The position numbers were made by a program, and so were the translations under genes. Under the pieces are notes generated by a model. It saw only the letters and a list, made by a program, of their open reading frames with translations, was not told the origin of the DNA and did no database searches. A stretch of 64,000 nucleotides of DNA from JAGQSZ01 sp049647585 (GTDB lineage Bacteria > Actinomycetota > Acidimicrobiia > Acidimicrobiales > Microtrichaceae). This document shows, piece after piece, positions 48,205-58,414 of the stretch. Positions within the stretch are counted from its first letter, which is position 1; each line of letters begins with the position of its first letter. The stretch spans positions 96,282 to 160,281 of the forward strand of contig JBARXY010000012.1 in assembly GCA_049647585.1 (NCBI GenBank). Reading direction: 5' to 3'.

Positions 48205-49107
48205 ATGGCCGAGCACCAGACGATCACCGTGGAAGTCGCCGAGAACGGGGTCGCAACCGTCACCCTCAACCGCCCGGAGGTTCTCAACGCCTTCAACGCG
48301 ACGATGGTCGACGAGGTCCATCGACTGTGGCTATCGATGCGCCATGACGACGCCGTCCGGTGCATCGTTCTAACCGGTGCGGGTGACCGCGCATTCTGCA
48401 CGGGTATCGATCGCACTGAACAGATTGACGACGGACAGGGAAGCACCAGCCAAGGGGACGCCAGCAGCGGGACCGATGACGGCGACACCGATGACGGCGA
48501 CACCGACAGTTCGGCCGACGATGCACCGGACCGGATCGCTGGCTTTGGTTCCACCCCGTTCCATTTCGACGATCCGGGGGAGAAGCTCGGACCCAAGACC
48601 AACGATCTCTGGAAGCCGGTCATCGCTGCGGTCAACGGCATGGCCTGCGGCGGTGCCTTCTACATGCTCGGTGAGTGCGACATCCTCATGGCGGCAGAGC
48701 ACGCGACATTTTTCGACCCCCACGTGACGTTCGGAATGACCGCAACGTTTGAGCCGCTACACATGCTCCACAAGATGCCCTTCGGTGAACTTGTCCGCAT
48801 GTCGCTCGTTGGCAGCCACGAACGAATTTCTGCACAGCACGCCCAGAGGATCGGGCTGGTATCCGAGGTGACCACTGGCGATGACCTCCTCGCCAGCGCG
48901 CAGTCCCTGGCGTCGATCATCGCATCGTCTCCGCCACTGGCGATCCAGGGCACCCTGCGGTCGCTGTGGGCCGGGTTGGAATTGACCCGCAGTCAGGCTC
49001 TTGCCCAGGGCTGGAGCTTCATCGGACTTGGCACGAACGAGGAGTCACTCGCCGAAGGACAGCGTGCGTTCGCTTCCGGCGTGCGAATCAAGCCCCGTAT
49101 CCGCTGA
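48205..49107 (+). CDS. enoyl-CoA hydratase family protein with acidic insert
   Basis: A 300-aa crotonase-fold protein: NRPEVLNAFNATMVDEV, FCTGIDRTEQ, then an insert of about 35 residues rich in Asp, Gly and Ser (three GDTDDGDT-like repeats), then KPVIAAVNGMACGGAFYML, FFDPHVTFGMTATFEPL. The insert follows the first oxyanion loop and is unusual for the family. Substrate unknown. TACAAC lies 7 nt before the ATG. Confidence 0.85.
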   Translation: MAEHQTITVEVAENGVATVTLNRPEVLNAFNATMVDEVHRLWLSMRHDDAVRCIVLTGAGDRAFCTGIDRTEQIDDGQGSTSQGDASSGTDDGDTDDGDTDSSADDAPDRIAGFGSTPFHFDDPGEKLGPKTNDLWKPVIAAVNGMACGGAFYMLGECDILMAAEHATFFDPHVTFGMTATFEPLHMLHKMPFGELVRMSLVGSHERISAQHAQRIGLVSEVTTGDDLLASAQSLASIIASSPPLAIQGTLRSLWAGLELTRSQALAQGWSFIGLGTNEESLAEGQRAFASGVRIKPRIR

Positions 49108-49145
49108 GGGGATCCAGCCGCCATCCGGCCCTGTCGACGAAAGTC

Positions 49146-50717
49146 TCAGTGCGAGTTGAGTCGACGGTGGATTCCGCGATTCTGTTTGTAGATGGAACGG
49201 AACGCCTTGTAACGAGCGTCATAGAGCGCCCTGTTTGCGGGATTGGGGTCGACCACTTCGACGACCTTGACCAGTTCATCGAGATTGTCCGGGTCGACCG
49301 TTCCCAAGGCAATTCCAGCAAGCAGAGCAGCGCCCCGGGCGTTGGCTCTGATGGGGTTCTCAACACGCTGGATCCTGCGATTGAGAATGTCGGCATGGAT
49401 CTGCGCCCAGAGGGGCGAGACACCTCCACCACCAACGATGTTGAGGTGCGGGAAGGGTCGACCGGTCAACTTCTCAACTGCCTCGAGCAGCCACCGCGAG
49501 TTGAAAGCAACTCCTTCGAGCAATGAGCGAACCATGTCGCCACGGTCATTGCGGAGCGAAAGATTGTGCCAACCGGCGCGGATCGTGTGGTCATCAACCG
49601 GGGTCCGCTCCCCATTGAGCCACGGTGTGAAAATCACTCCGTTGGCTCCGGGCGGGCTGTCGGCCGCCAACTTGTCGATGATGGCGAAAATGTCCTCGGG
49701 ACATTCTTCGTTGCTCAGGACGTCATCCGGGAAGAGCACCTGGTCGCGGAGCCAGTTGAGACAGGCCCCGGCTGTCTCCTGTTCGTCAGCGACGAAGTAC
49801 CGGCCCGGAAGTGGGCTGGGAAGTGAAGCCACGCCCTTCAGCAGGTCCGTCTTCTTGAACGGAATGTGGCACGAGATCCATGACGAGGTTCCCAGGTAGA
49901 GGTGTCCCTCGTAGTCCTTCACTGCACCCGACCCGACGGCGGCCGACTGAACGTCCGGGGTACCTCCGATGACCGGAATCCCAGGCTTCAGACCCAGTTC
50001 TCGCGCTGCGTCATCGGTCAGGTGGCCCATGACCGACGTCGCCGGGACCAGATCCGGCATCCACTTGCGCTCGATCCCGGCCATCTTCAGCAACTCGTCG
50101 CTGTAGGTGACGTTGGACAGGTCCCGATTGTCGGTCACCCAGGTCATGACAATCGAGTCGTAGGTCGCCGCTGCCACGCCCGTCAGTCGCATGTTGAGCC
50201 AGTCCTTGGGCTCCAGATACATCGCGGTCGCGGCGTTCAACTCGGGCTTGGTTCGGCGCAGCCAGTGGATGTGGGCGATCGGGTCCTTGCCCGACAGCGA
50301 CGGCGCCCCTCCGGTCAATGAGATCCACTTCCGGAGCTTGAGTGGGTCATATCCCTGAACCTTGACCGGGCCACCCACTACTCGGGCGATATCGGATGCG
50401 CCACGCGAGTCCATCCAGATGACCGAATTGCACAGCGGGGTGCCGTCGGCGTCGACTGCAACAGTCCCCGACCATTGCGAGGTGACGGAAATGGCAGCGA
50501 AACCGTCCGTCGGAATAGAGCCGCGGTCCCGGAGCCTCGTGATGCCGGCCACGATTCCGGCGAACCAGTCCGAAGGCCGTTGCTCGGCCCCGCCCTGCTC
50601 GGTGAGGATCAACTCGACGGGTTCGAACTCGCCGTCGATGTATTCGCCTTCCGCTGTGAATACAGCCGTTTTGGGACCTGAAGTTCCCAGGTCGATGGTG
50701 AGGATGTGCTCGGTCAC
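49146..50717 (-). CDS. FGGY-family carbohydrate kinase
   Basis: A 523-aa sugar kinase with the FGGY fold: ILTIDLGTSGPKTAVF (phosphate 1), SVTSQWSGTVAVDADG, DSRGASDIARVVGG, and the second half LNIVGGGGVSPLWAQIHADILN, IRANARGAALLAGIALG. It phosphorylates a pentulose or other polyol at the expense of ATP; substrate unknown and no sugar transporter is near. GTG start with TAACGT six bases upstream (leaderless). Confidence 0.88.
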   Translation of the reverse strand: MTEHILTIDLGTSGPKTAVFTAEGEYIDGEFEPVELILTEQGGAEQRPSDWFAGIVAGITRLRDRGSIPTDGFAAISVTSQWSGTVAVDADGTPLCNSVIWMDSRGASDIARVVGGPVKVQGYDPLKLRKWISLTGGAPSLSGKDPIAHIHWLRRTKPELNAATAMYLEPKDWLNMRLTGVAAATYDSIVMTWVTDNRDLSNVTYSDELLKMAGIERKWMPDLVPATSVMGHLTDDAARELGLKPGIPVIGGTPDVQSAAVGSGAVKDYEGHLYLGTSSWISCHIPFKKTDLLKGVASLPSPLPGRYFVADEQETAGACLNWLRDQVLFPDDVLSNEECPEDIFAIIDKLAADSPPGANGVIFTPWLNGERTPVDDHTIRAGWHNLSLRNDRGDMVRSLLEGVAFNSRWLLEAVEKLTGRPFPHLNIVGGGGVSPLWAQIHADILNRRIQRVENPIRANARGAALLAGIALGTVDPDNLDELVKVVEVVDPNPANRALYDARYKAFRSIYKQNRGIHRRLNSH

Positions 50718-50723
50718 GGCCTC

Positions 50724-50729
50724 ACGTTA
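50724..50729 (-). promoter_or_regulatory. leaderless -10 box of the FGGY kinase gene
   Basis: TAACGT on the minus strand lies 6 nt before the GTG, the same hexamer as before the dienelactone hydrolase gene. Confidence 0.5.
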
Positions 50730-50926
50730 CCCGTGCGTGTGCAAGCCAATCCGAACCGTCCAACCGCGCCATGACATCCCGTTCAAGGTTGTTCCAAACC
50801 TTTTCTTGTAGTTACATAGACTTTCATTTGCAGATTGGTGATGGGTCGGTCGTGATATGGACGATCGTGCTTGCGGGCGGTTGCGCTGTGGCCGGTCGGA
50901 AATTGAATCAGACGGGAGGACGAGAA

Positions 50927-51769
50927 TTGAGTATCCGAACCAGGCGGAGTCCGACCGTTGGCAGCCATGTGTCAACCGGCCTGCTCATCATCACCGGGAC
51001 CCTCCTTTTGTTCGGAGCGGGTTGTTCGGGACCGGCTGAACAGTCCAAACCCGCCGCCCTGCAACCAGTTCATGCCGCCGACGGAGGGGACGGTACCCGG
51101 CAAAGGAGCAATCGGACGACCCGATCCGGCACTCCTACCGACGAGCCCAGCGAAGGCCGCATCGGAGCGGCCCCAGACACAGGCACACAGGGTCAGCACG
51201 ACACAGATCCGAAGTCGTATGGGGACCCACCAGGTGCGAACAACGCGAACTCCCATCCGGATGACCCAGCCGATCGAGCGTTGGTCGGGTCGCTTCTTGA
51301 ACGGTACGACGGCCTGGTGACGCGGCTGGCGTTGGAGCCCTCGACCTCGCTCGAACCCGGAGCGCCGGCCAGGTTGGAATGGTCCCAACTGGTGCCGGGT
51401 GAATCCGCTCTGTCGAACAGCGTGCTCGACCAACTCGTTCACCGGCCCGCCATGGCCGGTACCCGTCTACTGCCGGGACCTGACGGAGTCAGCTTCCGTC
51501 ATCATGTGGAGCGGACCAGCAGGCGCGACGACGGGTCGATCGAGTTCAGCTGGTGCGGCTATTCGCCCGGAATTCGAATAGAAGCATCAACCGGCAAGGT
51601 TCTGGATGATCAAGTCGCGCACATTCGCGGAATCGGTCGGATCGACCGCAGCCAATTGGACCCTGAGCTCTGGGTTCTGGACGCCTTCGACCAACTGGAT
51701 CTGAAGATCTTGTCCCCCGGTTCGGGCGACCCGTGCCCGGGGCACAACAGGGCAACGGCCGGACGATGA
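50927..51769 (+). CDS. lipoprotein, hypothetical
   Basis: A 280-aa protein with a TTG start, preceded by GGGAGGA at 6 nt. Signal peptide STGLLIITGTLLLFGAGC ends in a lipobox-like cysteine. A low-complexity stretch (~35-115) leads to a ~150-residue domain (TRLALEPSTSLEPGAPARLEW, then FRHHVERTSRRDDGSIEFSW). I do not recognise it. The next gene overlaps in ATGA, so the two act together. Confidence 0.7.
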   Translation: MSIRTRRSPTVGSHVSTGLLIITGTLLLFGAGCSGPAEQSKPAALQPVHAADGGDGTRQRSNRTTRSGTPTDEPSEGRIGAAPDTGTQGQHDTDPKSYGDPPGANNANSHPDDPADRALVGSLLERYDGLVTRLALEPSTSLEPGAPARLEWSQLVPGESALSNSVLDQLVHRPAMAGTRLLPGPDGVSFRHHVERTSRRDDGSIEFSWCGYSPGIRIEASTGKVLDDQVAHIRGIGRIDRSQLDPELWVLDAFDQLDLKILSPGSGDPCPGHNRATAGR

Positions 51770-52851
51770 CCCGCATCCGAAGCTCGATTCTGCACCGGAT
51801 GAGGACGGCTCTGATCGCCATCGCGACACTCCTCACGGTATTGACCGGTCCGGGCTTCTCCGGTCCAGCGGCAGCCGAAGGTGGTGGATCGTCAAGTTCC
51901 TCGATCGTCGGGCGAGGTGACATCCTCACGACTATCACGTCGATGCTGCCGAGGCGTCACCGACCCACCGGCCAATCACCAAAACCCCGATGCAGGACGG
52001 TCGTGCTCAACGACGCCGAGATCGAATTTCTGATCGCTCTGGTTGCACTACACCCGGACGCCGAAGGCTCGAAGGAGGTCGCACAACTCCTGCGGGACTA
52101 TCTGATCACCCAGGAAGGCCCGCCCGCGGCCACGCCGGAAGAACCCACGCCGGACGGAACCAATCCGGACCCAACCGGCCCCGATGAGCACAGCGGGCAA
52201 GGCCTGATTGAAGATGATCCGGCACCGCCACCGCCACCAATCGAATACGAGATTCGACTCCGAATTTGCGACGGGATGGCCAGCGACATCTGGGTGACAC
52301 CAAGACCCGGGAGCACAGATACCCTGACGACTCTCGGTCGCAGGATGATCACCAGGCTGCCCGAACCGAGACCGGTCCAGAGCCCACCAACCGGAGTCGC
52401 GGTGCCGGTCAACCAGCCGGTTTTCATCTCGATTCCCGCCTCCCTCTGGGCCCCCGTCGAAGCGACGCTCCAGTCCGGCGGACTCGTGGCCGAGGTACGA
52501 GCCGAGCCGGTATCGCTGCGGATCTACAGCGGCGACGGATCAGCTGAAATACGGGAGTGCCCCGGCCGGGGTGTGCGGTTCGACGTGTTCAGCCCGCTCT
52601 CCCCCTCCCGTCAGGCCAGAAACCCGTTGGCTTGCACCATCACCTATAAAGGCCCCACGCCCGGCGCTGACGCCGACGGTGGACCCAGAGGATTCATCGG
52701 AGCGGTGACGGTCATCTGGTCAGCCGAATGGCGCGTCGGCGCAGGTCCGTGGCGGTCACTCGGATTGATACCAAGAACCCGTGTCTTCGAGCGGAATGTG
52801 CGTGAAGTTCGCACGGCGATCTCAGCTCTGCCGATGCGTCACTCGAATTGA
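51766..52851 (+). CDS. secreted hypothetical protein
   Basis: A 361-aa protein coupled to the upstream lipoprotein by ATGA. Signal peptide (LHRMRTALIAIATLLTVLTG, cleavage near GPAAA). After a Pro/Thr/Asp-rich linker (~125-165) lies a beta-rich domain with three cysteines (RICDGM, RECPGR, LACTITY). I do not recognise the family. Its 3' end overlaps the convergent sulfatase gene by 13 nt. Confidence 0.7.
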   Translation: MTRIRSSILHRMRTALIAIATLLTVLTGPGFSGPAAAEGGGSSSSSIVGRGDILTTITSMLPRRHRPTGQSPKPRCRTVVLNDAEIEFLIALVALHPDAEGSKEVAQLLRDYLITQEGPPAATPEEPTPDGTNPDPTGPDEHSGQGLIEDDPAPPPPPIEYEIRLRICDGMASDIWVTPRPGSTDTLTTLGRRMITRLPEPRPVQSPPTGVAVPVNQPVFISIPASLWAPVEATLQSGGLVAEVRAEPVSLRIYSGDGSAEIRECPGRGVRFDVFSPLSPSRQARNPLACTITYKGPTPGADADGGPRGFIGAVTVIWSAEWRVGAGPWRSLGLIPRTRVFERNVREVRTAISALPMRHSN

Positions 52852-55238
52852 CGTCCCCAGTCCCTGAGCATCTCCAAAAATCCCACCGGGCTGTCAGGTG
52901 CCGGTTCGCCAGGTTGATAGGCAACCTTGTGCAGGACACCCGAGAACGGGAAGCTCCCGTGGCGGGTGAACAGATCCCAGTTGACCGGTGATCGGCGGTC
53001 GATCCCGATGTCGATCCCCTGGAACGGCGCCATTGCCATGAGCAAGCGGAAGCCCTCAGCCTGCGCCACCTCTGACCCGTCGATCACAAGCGCGAGGTTC
53101 CAGACGCTGTTGCCCGCGCAGGTCACCCGCAGACCCAATTCGTGCTCACCAGGCTCAACCCGTGGCCCACGTAGTTCGCGTTCCAAGCCATAGCCGTTGT
53201 GAGCTGCGACGAGTTCGCCGGAATCATCGATGTAGAGCGAGTATCCGCCTCCCTGATCGCCATGGGCGACCAGCACTCCGGCGTCTCCTTCGGCCAGTGA
53301 AACTTTTGCGGTCACATCGAAGTTGCGCCAGAGGATGAGGCGCTGAGACCGCCACCGGTCCAGTGTCGGCGTGCCGGGGTAGATCGTCACCGGCTTGTCG
53401 TAGCGTTCGGTCCAAGGAGGACGGAGCAGGTAGCGATAACCGGTTCCCTCATCCAACGGAAAGATCTGGTTCTCCCAGGCCGCGTCGTCCCATGCCGCAA
53501 CCAGTTCCTCAAGACGAGCCGGATCCATTGCCGCCAGATTCTCGACCTGGGTCGGATCGGCAACCATGTTGAACAGTTCCCAGTCGTCCTCGCTGAACGG
53601 GGTCCGCGCCCGGTGATGGGTCACGGCCTCCCAGCCATCACGCCTGTAACCGCGATGCCCCTCGTTCTCTATCACCACATCGCGGGTTCGGCCGGGTGCG
53701 GATGCATCGAACAAGGCCGATGAAAGTTCCTCGCCGGCAAGGGGCAGCACGGGCTTGCCGTTCCAGTGAGCGGGTCGCTCGACTCCGGCCAGGTGGAGCA
53801 GCGTCGGCAGCAGGTCGGTGACGTGCATGAACTGCTGGCGCAGCTCTCCCGCTGCCACACCGCCTGCCGGCCACGACACGACGAATGGAACCGAGTGACC
53901 CCCGCGGTGCGCGTTGATCTTGTAGAGCCTGAACGGGGTGTTGCCCATCCATGCCCAGCCACGCGGATAGTGGGGGAAGGTTGTCGGTCCACCCATGGAG
54001 TCGATGCGTGCCAGGTCTTCGTCGAATGGCTCCTCCATTCCTGTTCTCTCGAAGTGGAGGGTTCGAAGATATGCGCTGGTGCCGTTGGCCTCGCCCTCGC
54101 GCGACGCTCCATTGTCCGAGGTGAAGATGAACAAGGTGTTGTCCCACTCCCCCATCTCTTCCAGCGCTTTACGGAGACGTCCGACGTTCTGGTCGATGTT
54201 GTCGACCATCGCCGCGTACACCTCCATGTAGCGGGCGAAAAGGCGCTTGTGGTCGTCATCGAGGTCGTCCCAGGCCTGGACGTCGTCACCCTCGACCGTT
54301 GGACGCTCCGACAGGACGGTCCCGTCGGGAACAACACCGAGTTCGACCTGGCGTTCGAAACGCCTCGCTCGCAGGATGTCCCAACCCTCCCGGTACCTGT
54401 CTGCGTGGCGCTCGATATCGACTGCTTTCGCATGCAACGGAGCATGGACCGCGCCCTGGGCGTGATATAGGAAGAACGGCTTGTCGGGATCGGACGCCTT
54501 GGACTCGCGGATCATTCCCACGGCACGATCGGTCAGATCGTCGGTCAGGTAATAGTCATCGGGGAACTCGTCGATGACGACCGCGTGGTTGTCCTCGATC
54601 AGTCGATGGGGATGGTGCAGGTTCGTGAACCCGTCGAGGAAGCCGTAGTAGCGGTCGAATCCACGCTGGAGCGGCCACGACGAGCGGTCAGCTGCGTCGT
54701 TCTGGGCGCTGTCCTTGGTGAGATGCCACTTCCCGACCATGAGAGTCTGATAGCCGGAGCCGCGGAGCATCTCGGGCAGGGTCGGCGCCAGATCGGTCAT
54801 CTCCATCGCGTAGCCCGGGAACCCAGGGTCGGCGTGTGCGACGTGGCCCAGACCCGCGCGGTGCGATTCGAGCCCGGTAAGTAGCGCCGCCCGGGTAGGG
54901 GAACACATCGGGGTCGAGTGAAAGTCTGTGAACCGGAGACCTTCACCTGCCAGCCGATCGATGTTCGGCGTCGGAATCTCCGAGCCGTAGCAGCCGAGGT
55001 CTGAATAGCCGAGGTCATCGCAGAGCATCACGATGATGTTCGGCGCTCCGGCACGGGGACGCTTCGGTTCGGGCCAGAACGACTCCGACGTTGCGAAGAC
55101 GCGACCAACCAGTCCCTCGAAGCCGCTGTAGGGGTCACGTGGGTCACCGGTATCGGTAGGCCTTCCGGTTGCGTCGCCAACGTTCGAGGGGGTCACTTTG
55201 TCGCTGCTCACGCTGGTGAGAGTAGAGAACTCTGACAA
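52839..55238 (-). CDS. arylsulfatase
   Basis: A 799-aa sulfatase. The signature Cys112-Ser-Pro-Thr-Arg (MCSPTRAALLTG) is the formylglycine site; metal residues are in MLCDDLGYSD and FTSDNGASREG; KWHLTKDS and LYHAQGAVHAPLHA are further active-site parts. The C-terminal ~200 residues are a beta-sandwich. It hydrolyses a sulfate ester. There is no obvious signal peptide, and no formylglycine-generating enzyme is adjacent. TTG start at 55238; a GTG at 55211 is equally plausible. Confidence 0.92.
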   Translation of the reverse strand: MSEFSTLTSVSSDKVTPSNVGDATGRPTDTGDPRDPYSGFEGLVGRVFATSESFWPEPKRPRAGAPNIIVMLCDDLGYSDLGCYGSEIPTPNIDRLAGEGLRFTDFHSTPMCSPTRAALLTGLESHRAGLGHVAHADPGFPGYAMEMTDLAPTLPEMLRGSGYQTLMVGKWHLTKDSAQNDAADRSSWPLQRGFDRYYGFLDGFTNLHHPHRLIEDNHAVVIDEFPDDYYLTDDLTDRAVGMIRESKASDPDKPFFLYHAQGAVHAPLHAKAVDIERHADRYREGWDILRARRFERQVELGVVPDGTVLSERPTVEGDDVQAWDDLDDDHKRLFARYMEVYAAMVDNIDQNVGRLRKALEEMGEWDNTLFIFTSDNGASREGEANGTSAYLRTLHFERTGMEEPFDEDLARIDSMGGPTTFPHYPRGWAWMGNTPFRLYKINAHRGGHSVPFVVSWPAGGVAAGELRQQFMHVTDLLPTLLHLAGVERPAHWNGKPVLPLAGEELSSALFDASAPGRTRDVVIENEGHRGYRRDGWEAVTHHRARTPFSEDDWELFNMVADPTQVENLAAMDPARLEELVAAWDDAAWENQIFPLDEGTGYRYLLRPPWTERYDKPVTIYPGTPTLDRWRSQRLILWRNFDVTAKVSLAEGDAGVLVAHGDQGGGYSLYIDDSGELVAAHNGYGLERELRGPRVEPGEHELGLRVTCAGNSVWNLALVIDGSEVAQAEGFRLLMAMAPFQGIDIGIDRRSPVNWDLFTRHGSFPFSGVLHKVAYQPGEPAPDSPVGFLEMLRDWGRQFE

Positions 55239-55330
55239 GCCGGGCGACCGATCACCATTGGATCATCCGGTCGATCGAATCGCCTGCGAGGCCTAGGCAA
55301 CCGGGACGCGATGTAGGTCAAGATGGGAGG

Positions 55331-56779
55331 GTGTCCAGCGAAGAACGCCCCGGCCATCTACTCGATGAACTGTCGGATGCCTTGGGCGACGATGCACGGG
55401 TGATTCTCACCGGGGACCTGCAGCGCTTCAGCGAACCCGCTCGTGGACCTGCGGGGCATGTGGATCTGGTTCTCGCACCTGCGTCGACCTGGCAACTGCG
55501 AGTGATCATCCGCTGGGCCAGGGACAACCGGCTACAGCTAATCCCCCAAGGTGCCAACTCCGGTCTGGTCGAAGCATCGACACCAGGCCCTGATGACGTG
55601 GCAATCATTCTGAGTACCGACCGAATGGTCGGTGAAATTGTCATCAACGCAAGCGATCGCACCGCAGTCGTGCCTGCAGGTACCAGACTCTCGAAGCTCA
55701 ACGAGGAACTCGCCCCCCACGGGTTGCAGCTACCCATCGACCTGGGCGCGGACCCGAGTATCGGCGGTATGGCGGCGACCAATACTGGCGGGGCCAGGAT
55801 GATCCGACACGGCGACATGCGACGCCACGTCCTCGGCATCGAGGCCGTACTGGCCGACGACGAGGTGAGCGTCGTCGACGAAATCTCAACCCTCCGAAAG
55901 GACAACTCGGGGCTTTCACTGACTCAGCTCATGGTGGGTTCGGGTGGATCGCTCGGAGTGATCACGCGGGTCGCCGTCGAGGTCGAACCGATCCCTGCCT
56001 CGACTGCGTGCGCGTGGCTCATGCCAAGGGACCCACAGTCCGTCATCGCCTGTCTCGCGCTACTGGAGACTCGTTGGGGTTCCCACCTGAGCGCATTCGA
56101 GGTCGCGTCGGCCAACGCGATGAACGCCGCGTTGGATCACGTCGCCGATCTTCGGGACCCTTTCGCCCAGATCGATTCGCAGACCCAAGGTGATCCGGAG
56201 CTGAGGGTCCTGATCGAGTTCGAGACCCTCGATGCAACCTCGGCCCGGGTCGACTCAGCGACCGCCGAGTCATTTCTGATCAGCGCGCTGGCCGCACTTC
56301 AAGAAACCGGCCTGATGGTCGATGCCGTCATCGCACCGACCGAGGACGCCTGGCGCCTACGTCACTCGATCAGCGAGGGACTCCGGCTGAGCGGCACGGT
56401 CATCGGCTTCGATGTGTCAGTTCCACGGTCACGACTTCCGGACTTCCTGGATCAGGCCCGAAGCGCGGTTCGCAGGGAGTTCCCGCACGCCAGCGTGGCC
56501 GACTTCGGTCACTGGGGCGACGGAGGGGTCCATTGCAGCGTCGTGATTCCATTTGATGAGCCGCTCTCCGCTGCTGAGCGCACCCGGCTGAGACAATTGG
56601 TCTTCAGCATCGCGGTCGACGATTTTGGCGGGACGTTCAGCGCGGAGCACGGAGTTGGTCCGGCGAACGCCGACTGGTGGAGAGGTTCGAAGTCGCCCGG
56701 CTCACAGCGGCTGACCCATGCCATAAAAGCTGCCTGTGACCCGTTGGGAATCCTCGGCCATCCACGGATGCCGTATTGA
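55331..56779 (+). CDS. FAD-binding oxidase (D-lactate/glycolate dehydrogenase type)
   Basis: A 482-aa PCMH/VAO-type flavoprotein: QLIPQGANSGLVEAST, LPIDLGADPSIGGMAATNTGGARMIRHG and LMVGSGGSLGVITRVAVEVEP make the FAD site; DFGHWGDGGVHCSVVIP and FGGTFSAEHGVGPANADWW mark the C-terminal oxidase domain. It likely oxidises a 2-hydroxy acid such as D-lactate or D-2-hydroxyglutarate. GTG start. It is divergent from the sulfatase; the GH3 gene follows. Confidence 0.88.
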   Translation: MSSEERPGHLLDELSDALGDDARVILTGDLQRFSEPARGPAGHVDLVLAPASTWQLRVIIRWARDNRLQLIPQGANSGLVEASTPGPDDVAIILSTDRMVGEIVINASDRTAVVPAGTRLSKLNEELAPHGLQLPIDLGADPSIGGMAATNTGGARMIRHGDMRRHVLGIEAVLADDEVSVVDEISTLRKDNSGLSLTQLMVGSGGSLGVITRVAVEVEPIPASTACAWLMPRDPQSVIACLALLETRWGSHLSAFEVASANAMNAALDHVADLRDPFAQIDSQTQGDPELRVLIEFETLDATSARVDSATAESFLISALAALQETGLMVDAVIAPTEDAWRLRHSISEGLRLSGTVIGFDVSVPRSRLPDFLDQARSAVRREFPHASVADFGHWGDGGVHCSVVIPFDEPLSAAERTRLRQLVFSIAVDDFGGTFSAEHGVGPANADWWRGSKSPGSQRLTHAIKAACDPLGILGHPRMPY

Positions 56780-56900
56780 ACCGTCACGCCCCATGAACCG
56801 GTACGCCCGGGCCAGGTCTGCACCGTTCATCCATCCGCGCCGGTGGACCATCACCAGCCGCTCGCGGCAGGCGAACGGGCAGACACTATCGTCGTCGGCA

Positions 56901-58235
56901 ATGCATCCACTGCAGCGAACTCCCCTCGTTAGAGCCCCCGCGACGTTGCTGGTGGTGCTGACCTTTGCGCTGCTCGCTGCGTGCACCGGTACCTCGAGGT
57001 CACAGGTCGAGGTCCAGGCACCGACCACAAATCCCAAAGCTCCGTCGACGACCCGAGTCGCAGACTGTGCCGAGGTCCTTCCGGCGAGTGCCCAGGCCGG
57101 TCAGCTGCTGATGGTCATGGTGACCGCACCCGGGCTTGCCAAGGAGGCAATCGACACCGGGACCGCCGGAGGGTTCGGACTGAAGGGACGTCAGTCCAAG
57201 GACGTAGGGGCTCAGATCAAGGACACCGTGGCGGCGGCGCCCATCAAGGCATTCGTAGCCAGCGACGAGGAGGGCGGCTCGGTCCAACGTTTCGAGTTGG
57301 CCCTCGGCAAACTCCCATCGGCTGCAACCCTCGCCAAGGGCACTCCGGAGGAAGCCGCAACAATCATCGGCGACTACTCGAAGAAGATGGTCGAGCTCGG
57401 CGTGGACATGAATTTTGCGCCGGTTGCAGACGTGGGAAGCGGCTCGGATCTGGGCACACGCTCGTTCGGCGACGACCCGGTCGAGGTGTCCCGTTTCGTC
57501 ACCGCGTCCATCAAGGCCCAACAGGAAGCTGGGCTCATCCCAGTGGTCAAGCACTGGCCCGGAATCGGAGGCGGGAAGACCGATCCACACGACTCACTCG
57601 ACGTGATCGCGTCGCTCGCCGAGTTGGCCCAGAAGGATCTCGTGCCGTTCAACGCTGCGTTCCAAGCCGGCGTGCCGGCAGTGATGGTCGCCCACGCCGA
57701 GGTTCCAGGATTGACCCAGATGGATGAGCCGGCCAGCCTCTCCCCCGCCGCCATCACCGAGCAGTTGAAGGGCAAGGACAAGTTTGCGGGACTGGTGATT
57801 ACGGACTCGCTCGGGATGGGGGCGGTCATCGACAAGTTCAGTCAGGATGAAGCGGCCGAGAAGGCGATTCTTGCCGGCGCCGACATTGCGTTGCTCTCGG
57901 GCGCGGACGTGGTTCCTGTCGCCCACGAGCGCCTGACCGATGCGATAACGACAGGCCGGATATCCCAGGCGCGAGTGATAGACGCCGTCCGCAAGGTCCT
58001 TTCGACCAAGGGCATCACGGGTGAGTGCCCCGACCTTGTGGCCAGCATCGCCAGCGCCCAGCAAGGACTCTCCAAGCCTGGGGACACCAACACCACCACC
58101 GGGTCTGATTCTCAGACAAGCAGCGGATCCACCGACAGCAGCGGGTCCGGCTCGGGCACAGGCAGCGGCAGTGGGTCCGACAGCAGCGGCTCAGGCTCGG
58201 GCCAGAGAGATACCGGCATCAACGACACCCCGTAG
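56901..58235 (+). CDS. GH3-family lipoprotein (NagZ-like)
   Basis: A 444-aa protein. Signal peptide with lipobox LLAAC (lipid Cys28). GH3 domain: FVASDEEGGSVQRFELALGKLP, MNFAPVADVGSGSDLGTRSFG, VVKHWPGIGGGKTDPHDSLD (the usual KHFPGHG triad region is changed to KHWPGIG) and LVITDSLGMGAVID with the catalytic Asp. NagZ-type enzymes release N-acetylglucosamine from wall fragments. The C-terminal ~50 residues are a Ser/Gly/Thr-rich tail. I start at MHPLQRT, since upstream codons overlap the previous gene. Confidence 0.87.
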   Translation: MHPLQRTPLVRAPATLLVVLTFALLAACTGTSRSQVEVQAPTTNPKAPSTTRVADCAEVLPASAQAGQLLMVMVTAPGLAKEAIDTGTAGGFGLKGRQSKDVGAQIKDTVAAAPIKAFVASDEEGGSVQRFELALGKLPSAATLAKGTPEEAATIIGDYSKKMVELGVDMNFAPVADVGSGSDLGTRSFGDDPVEVSRFVTASIKAQQEAGLIPVVKHWPGIGGGKTDPHDSLDVIASLAELAQKDLVPFNAAFQAGVPAVMVAHAEVPGLTQMDEPASLSPAAITEQLKGKDKFAGLVITDSLGMGAVIDKFSQDEAAEKAILAGADIALLSGADVVPVAHERLTDAITTGRISQARVIDAVRKVLSTKGITGECPDLVASIASAQQGLSKPGDTNTTTGSDSQTSSGSTDSSGSGSGTGSGSGSDSSGSGSGQRDTGINDTP

Positions 58236-58242
58236 GTGGAGT

Positions 58243-58258
58243 CCGCCGAGCTTGGCGG
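58243..58258 (+). terminator. hairpin after the GH3 gene
   Basis: CCGCC/GGCGG arms with a 6-nt loop, 8 nt after the stop codon. No T-tract. Confidence 0.35.
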
Positions 58259-58414
58259 CAACGCTGGCAGGGAGCTTCTCACTCGCAGTGATTTCTCCGA
58301 CACTCACACCACCGGATGGCTAGCCTTACGGTGGTCCGGCAGTTCCGTCGGCTCAACCAGAAATCAGCTAAGCCAGCAGTCCAACTGAATCAGCGATTCT
58401 CCGGGGGGTCAATC

